64,000 nt of DNA from Olsenella sp. An270 (lineage in GTDB: Bacteria > Actinomycetota > Coriobacteriia > Coriobacteriales > Atopobiaceae). The stretch covers positions 145,079-209,078 of the forward strand of contig NZ_NFJF01000004.1 of the NCBI RefSeq assembly GCF_002159735.1, in the 5' to 3' direction. Positions 52,372 to 61,241 of this stretch are shown piece after piece. Within the stretch, counting starts at the first letter, position 1, and each line of letters opens with the position of its first letter. The notes beneath the pieces were generated by a model. That model saw nothing but the letters and a program-made list of their open reading frames with translations, was not told the origin of the DNA and did no database searches. The position numbers were made by a program, and so were the translations under genes.

Positions 52372-53319
52372 ATGGACGCAATCAAGAAACTCCAGCAGAG
52401 CCAGTGGTTCGGCGTGGGCTTCCTCGTCGTCCTCACGATTCTTTGCTGGGCCATCTTCAAGGTGCTGCGTCCCGAGACGTTCGGCTCGCCCGAGCAGATC
52501 CTGACCTATCTGCAGAGCGCGCTCATCTACGCCGTCGGCGGCTGCGGCATGTACTTCATCGTGACCCAGGGCCTGTGGGACTTCTCCATCGGCTCGGTCC
52601 TCGTTCTGTCCTGCCTGCTGGCCATCGGCTGCAGCCAGATGTTCGGCATCGCCGGACTGGTCGTCGCCCCGATCCTCTGTGGCATCCTGCTCGGGTTCTG
52701 CAACGGCCTCGCCTACACGGTCCTGCGCATCCCGTCGCTGATCGTCACGGTCGGCCTCTCTCTCATCTATGAGAGCTTCAGCGTCTTCGCTGCCAACTGG
52801 GCCGGCACCCGTCTCGACGCCCAGTACAACATGTTCGGCGCCTATCCCTGGAACGTCATCCTGGCGCTCATCGCGTTCTTCATCTGCGGCTTCATCCTCA
52901 AGTACACCAAGGTCGGCACCTACATCAACGCCATCGGCACCAACGAGCTCACCGCCAAGAACATGGGCGTGAACGTCGACAAGTACAAGTTCATCGCGTT
53001 CATCCTCTGCGCGGGCTTCGTGGGCGTCATGGCTGTCCTCTACATCAGCTACGGCACCGCCCAGACGCCGATGACCGGCATGCTCTCCCAGTCGCTGAAC
53101 TTTACGCCGCTCATGGGTGCGTTCTTCGGTCTCGCCTTCAAGAAGTACGGCCACCCCGTCGTCGCCATCGTCATCGGCGAGCTCATCATCTCGATGCTGT
53201 TCGCCGGTTTCGTCGCGCTCGGCATGCCCACCACCATCAACAACGTCGTCACGGGAGCCACGCTGCTCGCCGTCGTCACCCTGACCGTCAAGCGCGTCAA
53301 GGGCGCTGTCGTCAAGTAA
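52372..53319 (+). CDS. Sugar ABC importer 2 permease, first subunit
   Basis: The 315-residue permease has about eight to nine hydrophobic segments, with MYFIVTQGLWDFSIGSVLVLSCLL in the substrate region and INAIGTNELTAKNMGVNVDKYKF in the coupling loop, both typical of the BPD_transp_2 family. The ATG at 52372 has GAAGGAGAGG upstream. Confidence 0.9.
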   Translation: MDAIKKLQQSQWFGVGFLVVLTILCWAIFKVLRPETFGSPEQILTYLQSALIYAVGGCGMYFIVTQGLWDFSIGSVLVLSCLLAIGCSQMFGIAGLVVAPILCGILLGFCNGLAYTVLRIPSLIVTVGLSLIYESFSVFAANWAGTRLDAQYNMFGAYPWNVILALIAFFICGFILKYTKVGTYINAIGTNELTAKNMGVNVDKYKFIAFILCAGFVGVMAVLYISYGTAQTPMTGMLSQSLNFTPLMGAFFGLAFKKYGHPVVAIVIGELIISMLFAGFVALGMPTTINNVVTGATLLAVVTLTVKRVKGAVVK

Positions 53320-53333
53320 AGGAGGGATACACC

Positions 53334-54839
53334 ATGGCAGACAACAAGCTCCTGCTTCACGCAGAGAAGATCGACAAGAAGTTTGGTCCCACGCACGCCG
53401 TCAAAGAGGTGTCCCTCGACTTCTACGCCGGTGAGATCCACGCCCTGATCGGCGAGAACGGCTCCGGCAAGTCCACGTTCACCAACATGCTGACGGGCAT
53501 CCTGCCCATCGGCGGCGGCACCTTCACCCTCGACGGCGAGCAGATCGCCCCGAAGAACCAGGTCGACGGCAACCACCACGGCGTCGCCGTCATCGTGCAG
53601 GAGCTCGGCACCCTGAACGGCCTCACCGTCGCCGAGAACCTCTTCCTGGGCGACGAGGACCGCTTCATGAAGTACGGCATCAAGAACACTGCCGCCATGA
53701 ACAAGAAGGCCCAGGAGCTGCTCGACGGCTTTGGCCTCTCGAAGATCCGTGCCACCGCTCCGATCGAGAACTACAACTTCGAGGAGCGCAAGATCATCGA
53801 GATCCTCAAGTCCACGTGGTTCGATCCCAAGATCCTGGTCGTCGACGAGACCACCACGGCCCTCTCCCAGGACGGCCGCGAGAAGCTCTTCGAGGTCATG
53901 CGCGACGTCCGCGCCAAGGGCCACTGCGTGATCTTCATCTCGCACGACATGGCCGAGGTCCTGAAGATGTCCGACCGCATCTCCATCCTGCGCGACGGTG
54001 ACTACATCACCACCATCAACGCCGCGGACGTGGACGAGGACAAGCTCAAGACCCTCATGGTCGGCCGCGAGATGGGCGACAACTACTACCGCACCGACTA
54101 CCCCAACTACGCCACCGAGCCCCAGGGCGAGATCGCGATCATGATGAACAACGTCTCGGTCCCCGGTTCGCTCGACGACGTCTCCCTCCAGCTCCACAAG
54201 GGAGAGATCCTAGGCATCGGCGGCCTGTCCGAGTGCGGCATGCACGAGGTCGGCAAGGCCCTGTTCGGCGCCTCCTACGACCGCACGGGCACGGTCGAGC
54301 TGGGTGACGGCACCCCGATCAACTCGATCAACGAGGCCATCAACCACTCCATCGCCTACGCGTCCAAGGACCGCGACAACGAGAGCCTGCTCATCAACGA
54401 CACCATCCAGGACAACATCACGCTGCCCTCGATGCGCGACATGGGCTTCATCCTCAAGCAGAAGGACCTCAAGGCCTTCGCCAAGAAGTACGCGGACATC
54501 ATGTCCACCAAGATGGTCGGCGTCGACCAGTACGTCTCCGCGCTCTCCGGCGGCAACAAGCAGAAGGTCGTTCTCGCCCGCTGGCTCGGCAAGCGGTCCA
54601 ACATCCTGCTGCTCGACTCCCCGACGCGCGGCATCGACATCGGCGTCAAGGCCGACATCTACCAGCTTCTGGCTGAGATGCGCAACCAGGGCAAGGCGAT
54701 CCTCATCATCTCCGAGGAGATCATGGAGCTCATCGGCATGTGCGACCGCATCCTGGTCATGAAGGACGGCAAGATCAACGGCCAGCTGTTCCGCAGCCCC
54801 GATCTTACCGAGCAGGACATCATCGCGAAGATGATTTAA
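53334..54839 (+). CDS. Sugar ABC importer 2 double ATPase with unusual motifs
   Basis: The 501-residue ATPase has a good first Walker A (GENGSGKST), but the first signature is NFEERKI instead of LSxGxxQ, and Walker B is VVDETTTAL instead of LDEPTASL. The second half has LSGGNKQK but a degenerate Walker A (GGLSECGMHE) and LLLDSPTRGIDIG, with Ser where the catalytic Glu is usual. One ATP site (first Walker A and B with second signature) could work; the other is fully degenerate. Member of the RbsA-like family by length and order. Confidence 0.88.
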   Translation: MADNKLLLHAEKIDKKFGPTHAVKEVSLDFYAGEIHALIGENGSGKSTFTNMLTGILPIGGGTFTLDGEQIAPKNQVDGNHHGVAVIVQELGTLNGLTVAENLFLGDEDRFMKYGIKNTAAMNKKAQELLDGFGLSKIRATAPIENYNFEERKIIEILKSTWFDPKILVVDETTTALSQDGREKLFEVMRDVRAKGHCVIFISHDMAEVLKMSDRISILRDGDYITTINAADVDEDKLKTLMVGREMGDNYYRTDYPNYATEPQGEIAIMMNNVSVPGSLDDVSLQLHKGEILGIGGLSECGMHEVGKALFGASYDRTGTVELGDGTPINSINEAINHSIAYASKDRDNESLLINDTIQDNITLPSMRDMGFILKQKDLKAFAKKYADIMSTKMVGVDQYVSALSGGNKQKVVLARWLGKRSNILLLDSPTRGIDIGVKADIYQLLAEMRNQGKAILIISEEIMELIGMCDRILVMKDGKINGQLFRSPDLTEQDIIAKMI

Positions 54840-54852
54840 GGAGGCGAAACAG

Positions 54853-55824
54853 ATGGCTTCTACTAATACGAAGGCTGCGGCCGAGGTCCAGGAGAAGAAG
54901 TTCGACTGGCACCAGATCAAGAGCCTGTTGCCCATCATCAGCTTCGTTGCGATCGTGGCGATCTTCGCCATCCTGACGCGTGGACAGCTGATCACCCCGC
55001 GCAACATCACGCTGATCATCTCGGGTGGCTTCACGCTCATGATCGCAACCGTCGGCGTCTACATGATCATGTCCATGGGCTGCCTGGACTTCTCCCAGGG
55101 CTCGATGATGGGCCTGTCCTGCGCCGTGGTCTGCTATCTCTCGCAGTTCAACCCGTTCGTCGCCATTCTGGGCGGCATGGCAACGGGCGCCCTCATCGGC
55201 CTGGTGAACGCCGTGTTCCACGTCAAGGGCCAGATCCAGTCGTTCGTGGTCACGATGTGCATGATGTTCCTGCTCCGCGGCATCATCGCCTACATCACCA
55301 CCTCCAGCCCGGTCATGGCCTCCACGACGCTGACCTCGCTCGCCACCAACACGCCGCTGCTGGTCGGCATCGTCGTGGTCGTGCTCGTCATCGCGTACCT
55401 GGTGCTGCACTTCACGGCGCTCGGCTCCAACCTCAAGGCGATCGGCGCCTCCGAGAGCGGCGCCCGCTTCGCCGGCATCAACGTCCAGCGCACCAAGATC
55501 ATCATCTACGTGGTCGCTGGCGCCATCACCGGCTTCGCCGCGCTGATCAACGCCATCCGCGTTGGCTCGGTCACCTCGTCCTCCGGCAACATGCTCGAGA
55601 CCCAGATCCTGATCGCCCTGGTCCTCGGCGGCATGCCCATCAACGGCGGCGCTCGCTCCCGCTTCTCGAGCGTCGTGACCGGCGTCCTGTCCTACCTCGT
55701 GCTCCAGCGCGGCCTGGTCATGCTCGGCTTCACCACCGAGATCCAGCAGCTCATCCTGGGCATCGTGTTCGTCATCATGGTCGCGGTCTTCTCCGAGCGC
55801 GCCTCCAACCAGGTCATCAAGTAG
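54853..55824 (+). CDS. Sugar ABC importer 2 permease, second subunit
   Basis: The 323-residue permease shows VGVYMIMSMGCLDFSQGSMMGL and LKAIGASESGARFAGINVQRTKI. With the other permease it should form a heterodimer. The order receptor-permease-ATPase-permease differs from importer 1. A double hairpin follows at 55834-55876. Confidence 0.9.
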   Translation: MASTNTKAAAEVQEKKFDWHQIKSLLPIISFVAIVAIFAILTRGQLITPRNITLIISGGFTLMIATVGVYMIMSMGCLDFSQGSMMGLSCAVVCYLSQFNPFVAILGGMATGALIGLVNAVFHVKGQIQSFVVTMCMMFLLRGIIAYITTSSPVMASTTLTSLATNTPLLVGIVVVVLVIAYLVLHFTALGSNLKAIGASESGARFAGINVQRTKIIIYVVAGAITGFAALINAIRVGSVTSSSGNMLETQILIALVLGGMPINGGARSRFSSVVTGVLSYLVLQRGLVMLGFTTEIQQLILGIVFVIMVAVFSERASNQVIK

Positions 55825-55833
55825 TTCTGGCAC

Positions 55834-55876
55834 GGGGGGCGGCCTCGCCCCCCGGCCTCCCCGCCGCACGGCGGGG
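55834..55876 (+). terminator. Double GC hairpin between importer 2 and araA
   Basis: GGGGGGCG/CGCCCCCC (55834-55853) and CCCCGCCG/CGGCGGGG (55859-55876) are perfect back-to-back stems without a T-run. They probably act as a processing or stability signal, since araA starts 24 bp later. Confidence 0.6.
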
Positions 55877-55900
55877 CATCCCCAGTAAGGAGTGATGGAA

Positions 55901-57397
55901 ATGCTCGACATCAAGAGGTACAAGTTCTACTTCTGCCCCTGCACCCAGGATCTCTACGGTGACGAGGTGCTGAAGCACGTCGCGGAGCACTCCGCCGAGG
56001 TCGTCGCACACCTCAACGCCTCCGACAAGATCCCGTTCGAGGTCGTGCTCAAGCCCAACCTGCTCACGAGCGACGTCATCCAGGCCACCTTCAACGAGGC
56101 CAACATGGATCCCGAGTGCGCTGGCATCATCACCTGGGCGCACACCTTCTCGCCGTCCAAGAACTACATCGCCGGCCTCACGGACCTTCGCAAGCCTCTG
56201 TGCCAGTTCGCGACGCAGTACAACGAGGAGATCCCGTACGACACGATCGACATGGACTTCATGAACGAGAACCAGGCCGCCCACGGCGAGCGCGAGCTCG
56301 GGCACATCTTCGCCCGCATGCGCTGGAACCACAAGGTGGTCTTTGGGTTCTGGAAGGACGAGGCGGTCATCTCCGAGCTCGGCCAGTGGATGCGCGTCGC
56401 GGTGGGCATCAACGAGTCCCGCAACATCCGCGTCTGCCGCTTCGCCGACACGATGCGCAACGTCGCGGTCACCGACGGCGACAAGGTCGAGGCGCAGCAG
56501 GTCTTCGGCTGGACCGTCGACGCCTGGCCCGTCAACGAGCTCGTCCCCTACGTCGACGCCGTCACCCCCGACGAGGTCAAGGCCCTCACCGACGAGTACT
56601 ACGACACCTACGAGCTCGTCCTCGACGGCCGTGACCCGGAGGAGTTCCGTCGTCACGTCGAGGTCCAGGCCCAGCAGGAGATCGGCATCGAGCGCTTCCT
56701 CGTGGAGCACAACTACAACGCCTTCTCCGACCACTTCGGCGACCTCGGCGGTCTCAAGCAGCTGCCGTCGCTGGCCATCCAGCGCCTCATGCAGAAGGGC
56801 TACGGCTTTGGCCCCGAGGGCGACTGGAAGACCCCTGCCATGGTGCGCCTGATGAAGGTCATGACCGCCGGCGACCCGAACGCCAAGGGCTCCGCGCTCA
56901 TGGAGGACTACACCTACAACCTCGTCCCGGGCAAGGACGGCATCCTCGAGTCCCACATGTCCGAGGTCGACCCCTCCGTCGCCGAGGGCAAGATCGCCAT
57001 TCGCGCCACGCCGCTCTCGATGGGCGACCGTGAGGACCCGGCCCGCCTGATCTTCACCGCCAAGACCGGCCCGGCCATCGCCACCTCCCTCGTCGACCTG
57101 GGCAACCGCTTCCGCCTGATCATCCAGGACGTGGACTGCAAGAAGGTCGAGAAGCCCATGCCGATGCTGCCGACCGGCACCGTGTTCTGGACCCCGCGCC
57201 CCAACCTCAAGGTGGGCACCGAGGCCTGGATCTACGCGGGTGGCGCGCACCACACCGCGTTCTCCTACGACCTCACGGCCGACCAGATGATCGACTGGGC
57301 CGACGCCATGGGCATCGAGAGCGTGGTCATCGACGCCAACACCAACATCCGCGACTTCAAGCGTGACCTCAAGCTCGGCGAGGTCTACTACCGCTAG
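55901..57397 (+). CDS. araA: L-arabinose isomerase
   Basis: The 498-residue product has ITWAHTFSPSKNYIAGLTDL, TQYNEEIPYDTIDMDFMNENQAAHGERELG, and a C-terminal GGAHHTAFSYDLT, which follow the AraA active-site blocks (catalytic Glu and His metal ligands). It converts L-arabinose to L-ribulose with Mn2+. Length is typical. I use the ATG at 55901, 8 nt after AAGGAG, which gives the normal MLDIKRYKFYF start. Part of the araA-araB-araD cluster. Confidence 0.94.
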   Translation: MLDIKRYKFYFCPCTQDLYGDEVLKHVAEHSAEVVAHLNASDKIPFEVVLKPNLLTSDVIQATFNEANMDPECAGIITWAHTFSPSKNYIAGLTDLRKPLCQFATQYNEEIPYDTIDMDFMNENQAAHGERELGHIFARMRWNHKVVFGFWKDEAVISELGQWMRVAVGINESRNIRVCRFADTMRNVAVTDGDKVEAQQVFGWTVDAWPVNELVPYVDAVTPDEVKALTDEYYDTYELVLDGRDPEEFRRHVEVQAQQEIGIERFLVEHNYNAFSDHFGDLGGLKQLPSLAIQRLMQKGYGFGPEGDWKTPAMVRLMKVMTAGDPNAKGSALMEDYTYNLVPGKDGILESHMSEVDPSVAEGKIAIRATPLSMGDREDPARLIFTAKTGPAIATSLVDLGNRFRLIIQDVDCKKVEKPMPMLPTGTVFWTPRPNLKVGTEAWIYAGGAHHTAFSYDLTADQMIDWADAMGIESVVIDANTNIRDFKRDLKLGEVYYR

Positions 57398-57444
57398 GAG
57401 CGGGCGCGGCGTGAGAGCGCGCACATGCGCGTGAGAACCTGAAC

Positions 57445-57473
57445 CGGCCGCGTCCCGCTTGCGGGCGCGGCCG
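57445..57473 (+). terminator. Intercistronic stem-loop between araA and araB
   Basis: Arms 57445-57458 and 57461-57473 (CGGCCGCG...CCCGC with GCGGG...CGCGGCCG) pair almost completely around TT, with one bulged T. No T-run follows. Confidence 0.6.
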
Positions 57474-57500
57474 CACTTCTGCAGAGAGAGGCAGACGAAC

Positions 57501-59105
57501 ATGAACAAAGACCAGATCATCGCCGACATCGAGTCCGGCAACACCGCGCTGGGCATCGAGTACGGCTCCACGCGCATCAAGGCGGTGCTCGTGGGCTCCG
57601 ACAACGAGCCGATCGCCATCGGTGCCTTCGACTGGGAGAACTCCCTAGTCGACGGCTACTGGACCTACAGCGACGAGGAGATCTTCGCGGGCCTCGCCGC
57701 CGCCTATGCCTCGATGAAGGCTGACGTCGCCGAGAAGTACGGCGTCACGCTCAAGCGCGTGGGCGCCCTGGGCATCTCCGCCATGATGCACGGCTACCTG
57801 CCCTTCGACGCCGACGGAAACCTGCTCGTCCCGTTCCGCACCTGGCGCAACACCACCACCACGCAGGCCGCCCACGAGCTCTCCGAGCTCTTCGCGTTCC
57901 ACACCCCGGAGCGCTGGAGCGTCAGCCACATCTACCAGGCCGTCCTGAACAACGAGTCGCACGTTCCCAACATCGCGTTCTTCACCACCCTGGCCGGCTA
58001 CGCCCACTGGCGCCTCACCGGCGAGAAGGTTCTCTCGATCGGCGACGCCTCCGGCATGTTCCCGATCGACTCCACCACGCACGACTACGACGCCGCCATG
58101 ATCGCCAAGTTCGACGAGCTCGTGGCGTCCAAGGGCGTGTCCTGGAAGGTCGAGGACCTGCTGCCCAAGATCCTGGTGGCGGGGGAGTGCGCCGGCCACC
58201 TCACCGCCGAGGGCGCGGCCCTTCTCGACGCCGACGGCGACCTCGAGCCGGGATGCCCGCTCTGCCCGCCCGAGGGCGACGCCGGCACCGGCATGATCGC
58301 CACCAACTCCGTGGCGCCGCGCACCGGCAACGTCTCCGCCGGCACGTCGGTCTTCTCGATGGTCGTTCTCGAGCACGCGCTCAAGGACGCCACCATTCCC
58401 GAGATCGACCTCGTGACCACGCCGGTCGGCGACCCCGTCGCCATGGTGCACTGCAACAACTGCACCTCCGATATCAACGACTGGGTCGACCTGCTCTGTG
58501 ACTTCGCTGAGCTCATGGGCCAGAAGCTCGACAAGGGCGAGGTCTACGTCAAGCTCTTCAACGCCGCGCTCACGGGCGACAAGGACGCGGGCGGCCTCGT
58601 CTCCATCCCGTTCATCTCGGGCGAGACGGTCATGGGCGTCCAGACCGGCTACCCGCTGGTGGTCCGCGGCCAGAACGCCAACTTCACGATCGCCAACTTC
58701 ATGCGCATGAACATCATGGCGGCCTTCGGCGCCCTCGCCGCGGGCAACGAGGTTCTGCGCGCCGAGGACGTGAAGATCGACAAGCTCTACGGCCACGGCG
58801 GCATCTTCAAGACCCCCAAGGTCGCCCAGAGCCTGCTCGCTGCGGCGCTCGAGGCCCCGGTGACCGTCATGGCCACGGCCGGCGAGGGCGGCGCCTGGGG
58901 CCAGGCCGTCGCCGCCGCCTACATGGCGCGCCACGAGGAGGGCGAGTCGCTCGCCGACTACCTCACCAACAAGGTCTTCGCCGGCATGGAGGGCACGACG
59001 CTCGAGCCCGACGCCGCCGACGTCGAGGGCTACCGCGCGTTCCTCGCCGCGTTCCGCAAGGCCAACGAGGCCGAGAAGGCGGCCGAGCAGGCCTTCACCG
59101 ACTAG
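57501..59105 (+). CDS. araB: FGGY carbohydrate kinase, probable L-ribulokinase
   Basis: The 534-residue kinase has LGIEYGSTRIKAVLV at the ATP site, GISAMMHGYLPFDADGNLLVPFRTWRN, GNVSAGTSVFSMVV and a C-terminal FKTPKVAQSLLAAALEAPV with GEGGAWGQAV. The FGGY fold is clear; the assignment to L-ribulokinase rests on its place between araA and araD. It would make L-ribulose-5-phosphate. It resembles the FGGY kinases that replace classical AraB in several anaerobes more than the E. coli enzyme. Confidence 0.86.
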   Translation: MNKDQIIADIESGNTALGIEYGSTRIKAVLVGSDNEPIAIGAFDWENSLVDGYWTYSDEEIFAGLAAAYASMKADVAEKYGVTLKRVGALGISAMMHGYLPFDADGNLLVPFRTWRNTTTTQAAHELSELFAFHTPERWSVSHIYQAVLNNESHVPNIAFFTTLAGYAHWRLTGEKVLSIGDASGMFPIDSTTHDYDAAMIAKFDELVASKGVSWKVEDLLPKILVAGECAGHLTAEGAALLDADGDLEPGCPLCPPEGDAGTGMIATNSVAPRTGNVSAGTSVFSMVVLEHALKDATIPEIDLVTTPVGDPVAMVHCNNCTSDINDWVDLLCDFAELMGQKLDKGEVYVKLFNAALTGDKDAGGLVSIPFISGETVMGVQTGYPLVVRGQNANFTIANFMRMNIMAAFGALAAGNEVLRAEDVKIDKLYGHGGIFKTPKVAQSLLAAALEAPVTVMATAGEGGAWGQAVAAAYMARHEEGESLADYLTNKVFAGMEGTTLEPDAADVEGYRAFLAAFRKANEAEKAAEQAFTD

Positions 59106-59115
59106 TTCCTCCCCC

Positions 59116-59149
59116 GGGGAGGCCGCCCTCCTTTCCCGGCGGCCTCCCC
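59116..59149 (+). terminator. Hairpin terminator after araB
   Basis: GGGGAGGCCGCC (59116-59127) and GGCGGCCTCCCC (59138-59149) are perfect 12-bp arms. Only TCTCTCC follows, so termination may be partial. Confidence 0.65.
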
Positions 59150-59205
59150 TCTCTCCGGGCTCTTATCGGCCCGCTGACGACCGTCCGCCCCTGTTCCCGT
59201 TCTCG

Positions 59206-59282
59206 AATAACACGCATAATCTGATAAAGCATCGTATATCCCCATATGAACTTCGATGTAAACTCCGAATCTGCGTGTTATT
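59206..59282 (+). promoter_or_regulatory. Inverted repeat framing the araD promoter region
   Basis: AATAACACGCA (59206-59216) and TGCGTGTTATT (59272-59282) are perfect 11-bp arms, 55 bp apart, enclosing AT-rich sequence with a possible -10 box (TATATC, 59235-59240). The arrangement suits a looping regulator and shows araD has its own promoter. Confidence 0.55.
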
Positions 59283-59338
59283 TGGCGGGCGGCCGTCCTC
59301 GTTCCCATTGCTCACCCAACAGTTTGGAGCCAAGCATG

Positions 59339-60046
59339 ATGCTCAAGGAGCTTCGCGAGAAGGTCTACGAGGCCAACATGGACCTTCCCAAGCACGGGCT
59401 GGTCGTCTTCACCTGGGGCAACGCCTCCGAGCTCGACCCCGAGACGGGCCTCTTCGTGATCAAGCCGTCCGGCGTCGACTACGACGAGCTCACGCCCGAG
59501 AGTCTCGTGGTCTGCGACCTCGACGGCAAGGTCGTCGAGGGCGACCTCAACCCCTCCTCCGACACCCCCACCCACGCCGCCCTCTACCGCGCGTGGGGCG
59601 AGAAGGTCCGCGGCGTCGTCCACACGCACTCCGCCTGGGCCGTCTCCTGGGCGCAGGCCGGCCGCGACGTGCCCGCCTACGGCACGACGCACGCCGACTA
59701 CTTCTACGGCCCCGTGCCCTGCATGCGCGGCCTCACCGAGGAGGAGATCGAGGAGGCGTACGAGGCCAACACCGGCAAGGTGATCGTCGACGGCTTCGCC
59801 GAGCGCGACATCGACCCGGTCGCCGTCCCCGCCGTCCTCGTTCGCAACCACGGGCCCTTCTCCTGGGGCAAGGACGCCGCCCAGGCCGTCTACCACGCCG
59901 TGGTCCTCGAGGAGGTCTGCAAGATGGCCACCCGCACCGAGGCCCTGCGCCCCGGCGTCGAGCCCGCGCCTCAGTACCTGCAGGACAAGCACTACCTGCG
60001 CAAGCACGGCCCCAACGCCTACTACGGCCAGGGCGGTGCCCACTAG
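59339..60046 (+). CDS. araD: L-ribulose-5-phosphate 4-epimerase
   Basis: The 235-residue class II aldolase-fold epimerase has LVVFTWGNASELDPETGLFVIKPSG, zinc ligands in VVHTHSAWAVSWAQAG, GTTHADYFYGPVPC and VLVRNHGPFSWG. It turns L-ribulose-5-P into D-xylulose-5-P, the phosphoketolase substrate. Two adjacent ATGs (59336, 59339) are possible; I take the second for its better spacing from GGAG. Confidence 0.94.
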   Translation: MLKELREKVYEANMDLPKHGLVVFTWGNASELDPETGLFVIKPSGVDYDELTPESLVVCDLDGKVVEGDLNPSSDTPTHAALYRAWGEKVRGVVHTHSAWAVSWAQAGRDVPAYGTTHADYFYGPVPCMRGLTEEEIEEAYEANTGKVIVDGFAERDIDPVAVPAVLVRNHGPFSWGKDAAQAVYHAVVLEEVCKMATRTEALRPGVEPAPQYLQDKHYLRKHGPNAYYGQGGAH

Positions 60047-60057
60047 GGACGCCGGAC

Positions 60058-60084
60058 GCGCCCGGGGGTCGCACCCCCGGGCGC
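60058..60084 (+). terminator. Hairpin after araD
   Basis: GCGCCCGGGGGT (60058-60069) and ACCCCCGGGCGC (60073-60084) are perfect arms around CGC. No T-run; lacI-type gene starts 24 bp later, so read-through is likely. Confidence 0.6.
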
Positions 60085-60107
60085 GATCGCACGGGAGGTG
60101 AGCAAGG

Positions 60108-61133
60108 TTGGCCGAGAAGGTCACGCTGAGGGACATCGCCCAGGAGGTCGGGCTGTCCACCACAGCCGTCTCGCTCGTCCTCAACGACCGCCCGTGCAAG
60201 ATCTCCGAGGAGAGCAGGCGCAGGATCAAGGAGGTGGCCCGGCGCAAGGGCTACATCCCCAACCAGATCGCGCGCAGCCTGGTGACGAGGCGCTCCCAGA
60301 CCGTGGGCCTCATCGTCCCCAACATCGAGAGCAGGTACTTCTCGTCCCTGGCGCGCCGCCTCGAGCTGGGATGCCGGGAGCGCGGCTATGCGCTGCTGAT
60401 CACCAACTCCGACGACCTCGCGGAGAACGACGCCAAGCTCGTGGCGATGCTCGCCAACCGCGGGGTCGACGGCATGCTCGTGGTCGCCTCCTCGCGCGAT
60501 GAGGAGGCCGCTGCCCTCACCTCGGCGCTGGAGGGCATCCCGATGCCGTTCGTGGCCGTGGACCGCTCGATCGGCAGGATGGCCTGCGATTGCGTCTCGT
60601 TTGACAGCGAGGCGGGCGGCTACCTCGCGTGCCGGTGCCTGCTCGACGCCGGCCACGAGCGCATCGCGTGCCTCGTGAACGTGGCCTCGAACACGGGGCG
60701 CGAGCGCCTCGCGGGATACGAGCGCGCGCTGCGCGAGCGCGGCCTGGAGGTCGACCCCGCGCTGGTCCTGTCGTGCGACTACTACATCCCCGACGCCTAC
60801 GAGGCGGCCGCCGCCCTGCTGCGCACCGACGCGACCGCCGTCTTTGCGAGCAGCGACAACATCGCGCTCGGCCTGCTCAAGCGTCTCTACGAGCAGGGGA
60901 TGCGCGTCCCGCGCGACTACTCGCTGGTGAGCTACGACAACTCGGCGGCAGACCTGCTGTTCGAGCCCGCGCTCACCTCAATCGAGCAGAACGTCGACGA
61001 GCTCGCCTCCGCCGCGCTCGAGGTGCTCTTCCGCAGGATGGGGGAGCGGGAGTGCGGTGAGCTGGGCGCCCCCGAGCGGCGGACCCTCATGCCGCGGCTC
61101 GTCGTCAAGGACAGCGTCTCCACACGGAGGTGA
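60108..61133 (+). CDS. LacI-family regulator, probable pentose repressor
   Basis: The 341-residue product has the LacI helix-turn-helix (VTLRDIAQEVGLSTTAVSLVLND, residues 5-27), hinge helix region (IPNQIARSLVTRRS) and a periplasmic-binding-like effector domain. It starts with TTG at 60108, 7 nt after GGGAGGTG, which would limit its level. Placed between araD and xfp; palindromes of the TAAACG/GTAAAACG class upstream of xfp and both importers are its likely sites. Confidence 0.9.
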   Translation: MAEKVTLRDIAQEVGLSTTAVSLVLNDRPCKISEESRRRIKEVARRKGYIPNQIARSLVTRRSQTVGLIVPNIESRYFSSLARRLELGCRERGYALLITNSDDLAENDAKLVAMLANRGVDGMLVVASSRDEEAAALTSALEGIPMPFVAVDRSIGRMACDCVSFDSEAGGYLACRCLLDAGHERIACLVNVASNTGRERLAGYERALRERGLEVDPALVLSCDYYIPDAYEAAAALLRTDATAVFASSDNIALGLLKRLYEQGMRVPRDYSLVSYDNSAADLLFEPALTSIEQNVDELASAALEVLFRRMGERECGELGAPERRTLMPRLVVKDSVSTRR

Positions 61134-61153
61134 GAAACTAAAAATCTCGAGAA

Positions 61154-61177
61154 GTAAAACGTTTTACCCAATATACT
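61154..61177 (+). promoter_or_regulatory. LacI-type operator and -10 box of xfp
   Basis: GTAAAACGTTTTAC (61154-61167) is a perfect 14-bp palindrome with central CG, as LacI proteins prefer. TATACT (61172-61177) is a good -10 box directly after it, so a bound repressor would cover the promoter. Confidence 0.75.
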
Positions 61178-61241
61178 GAAATCAGCTGGAAACACCGCAG
61201 GCCCGGTTGGCGGGTCTGCGCGGGCAGAAGGGAAGACACGC

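Noticed and set aside
50680..53154. An 824-codon minus-strand frame
   Set aside because: It lies opposite the importer 2 receptor and permease genes and is rich in Val/Asp/Glu/Leu/Gly, the usual mirror of GC-rich genes. No start signal or domain.
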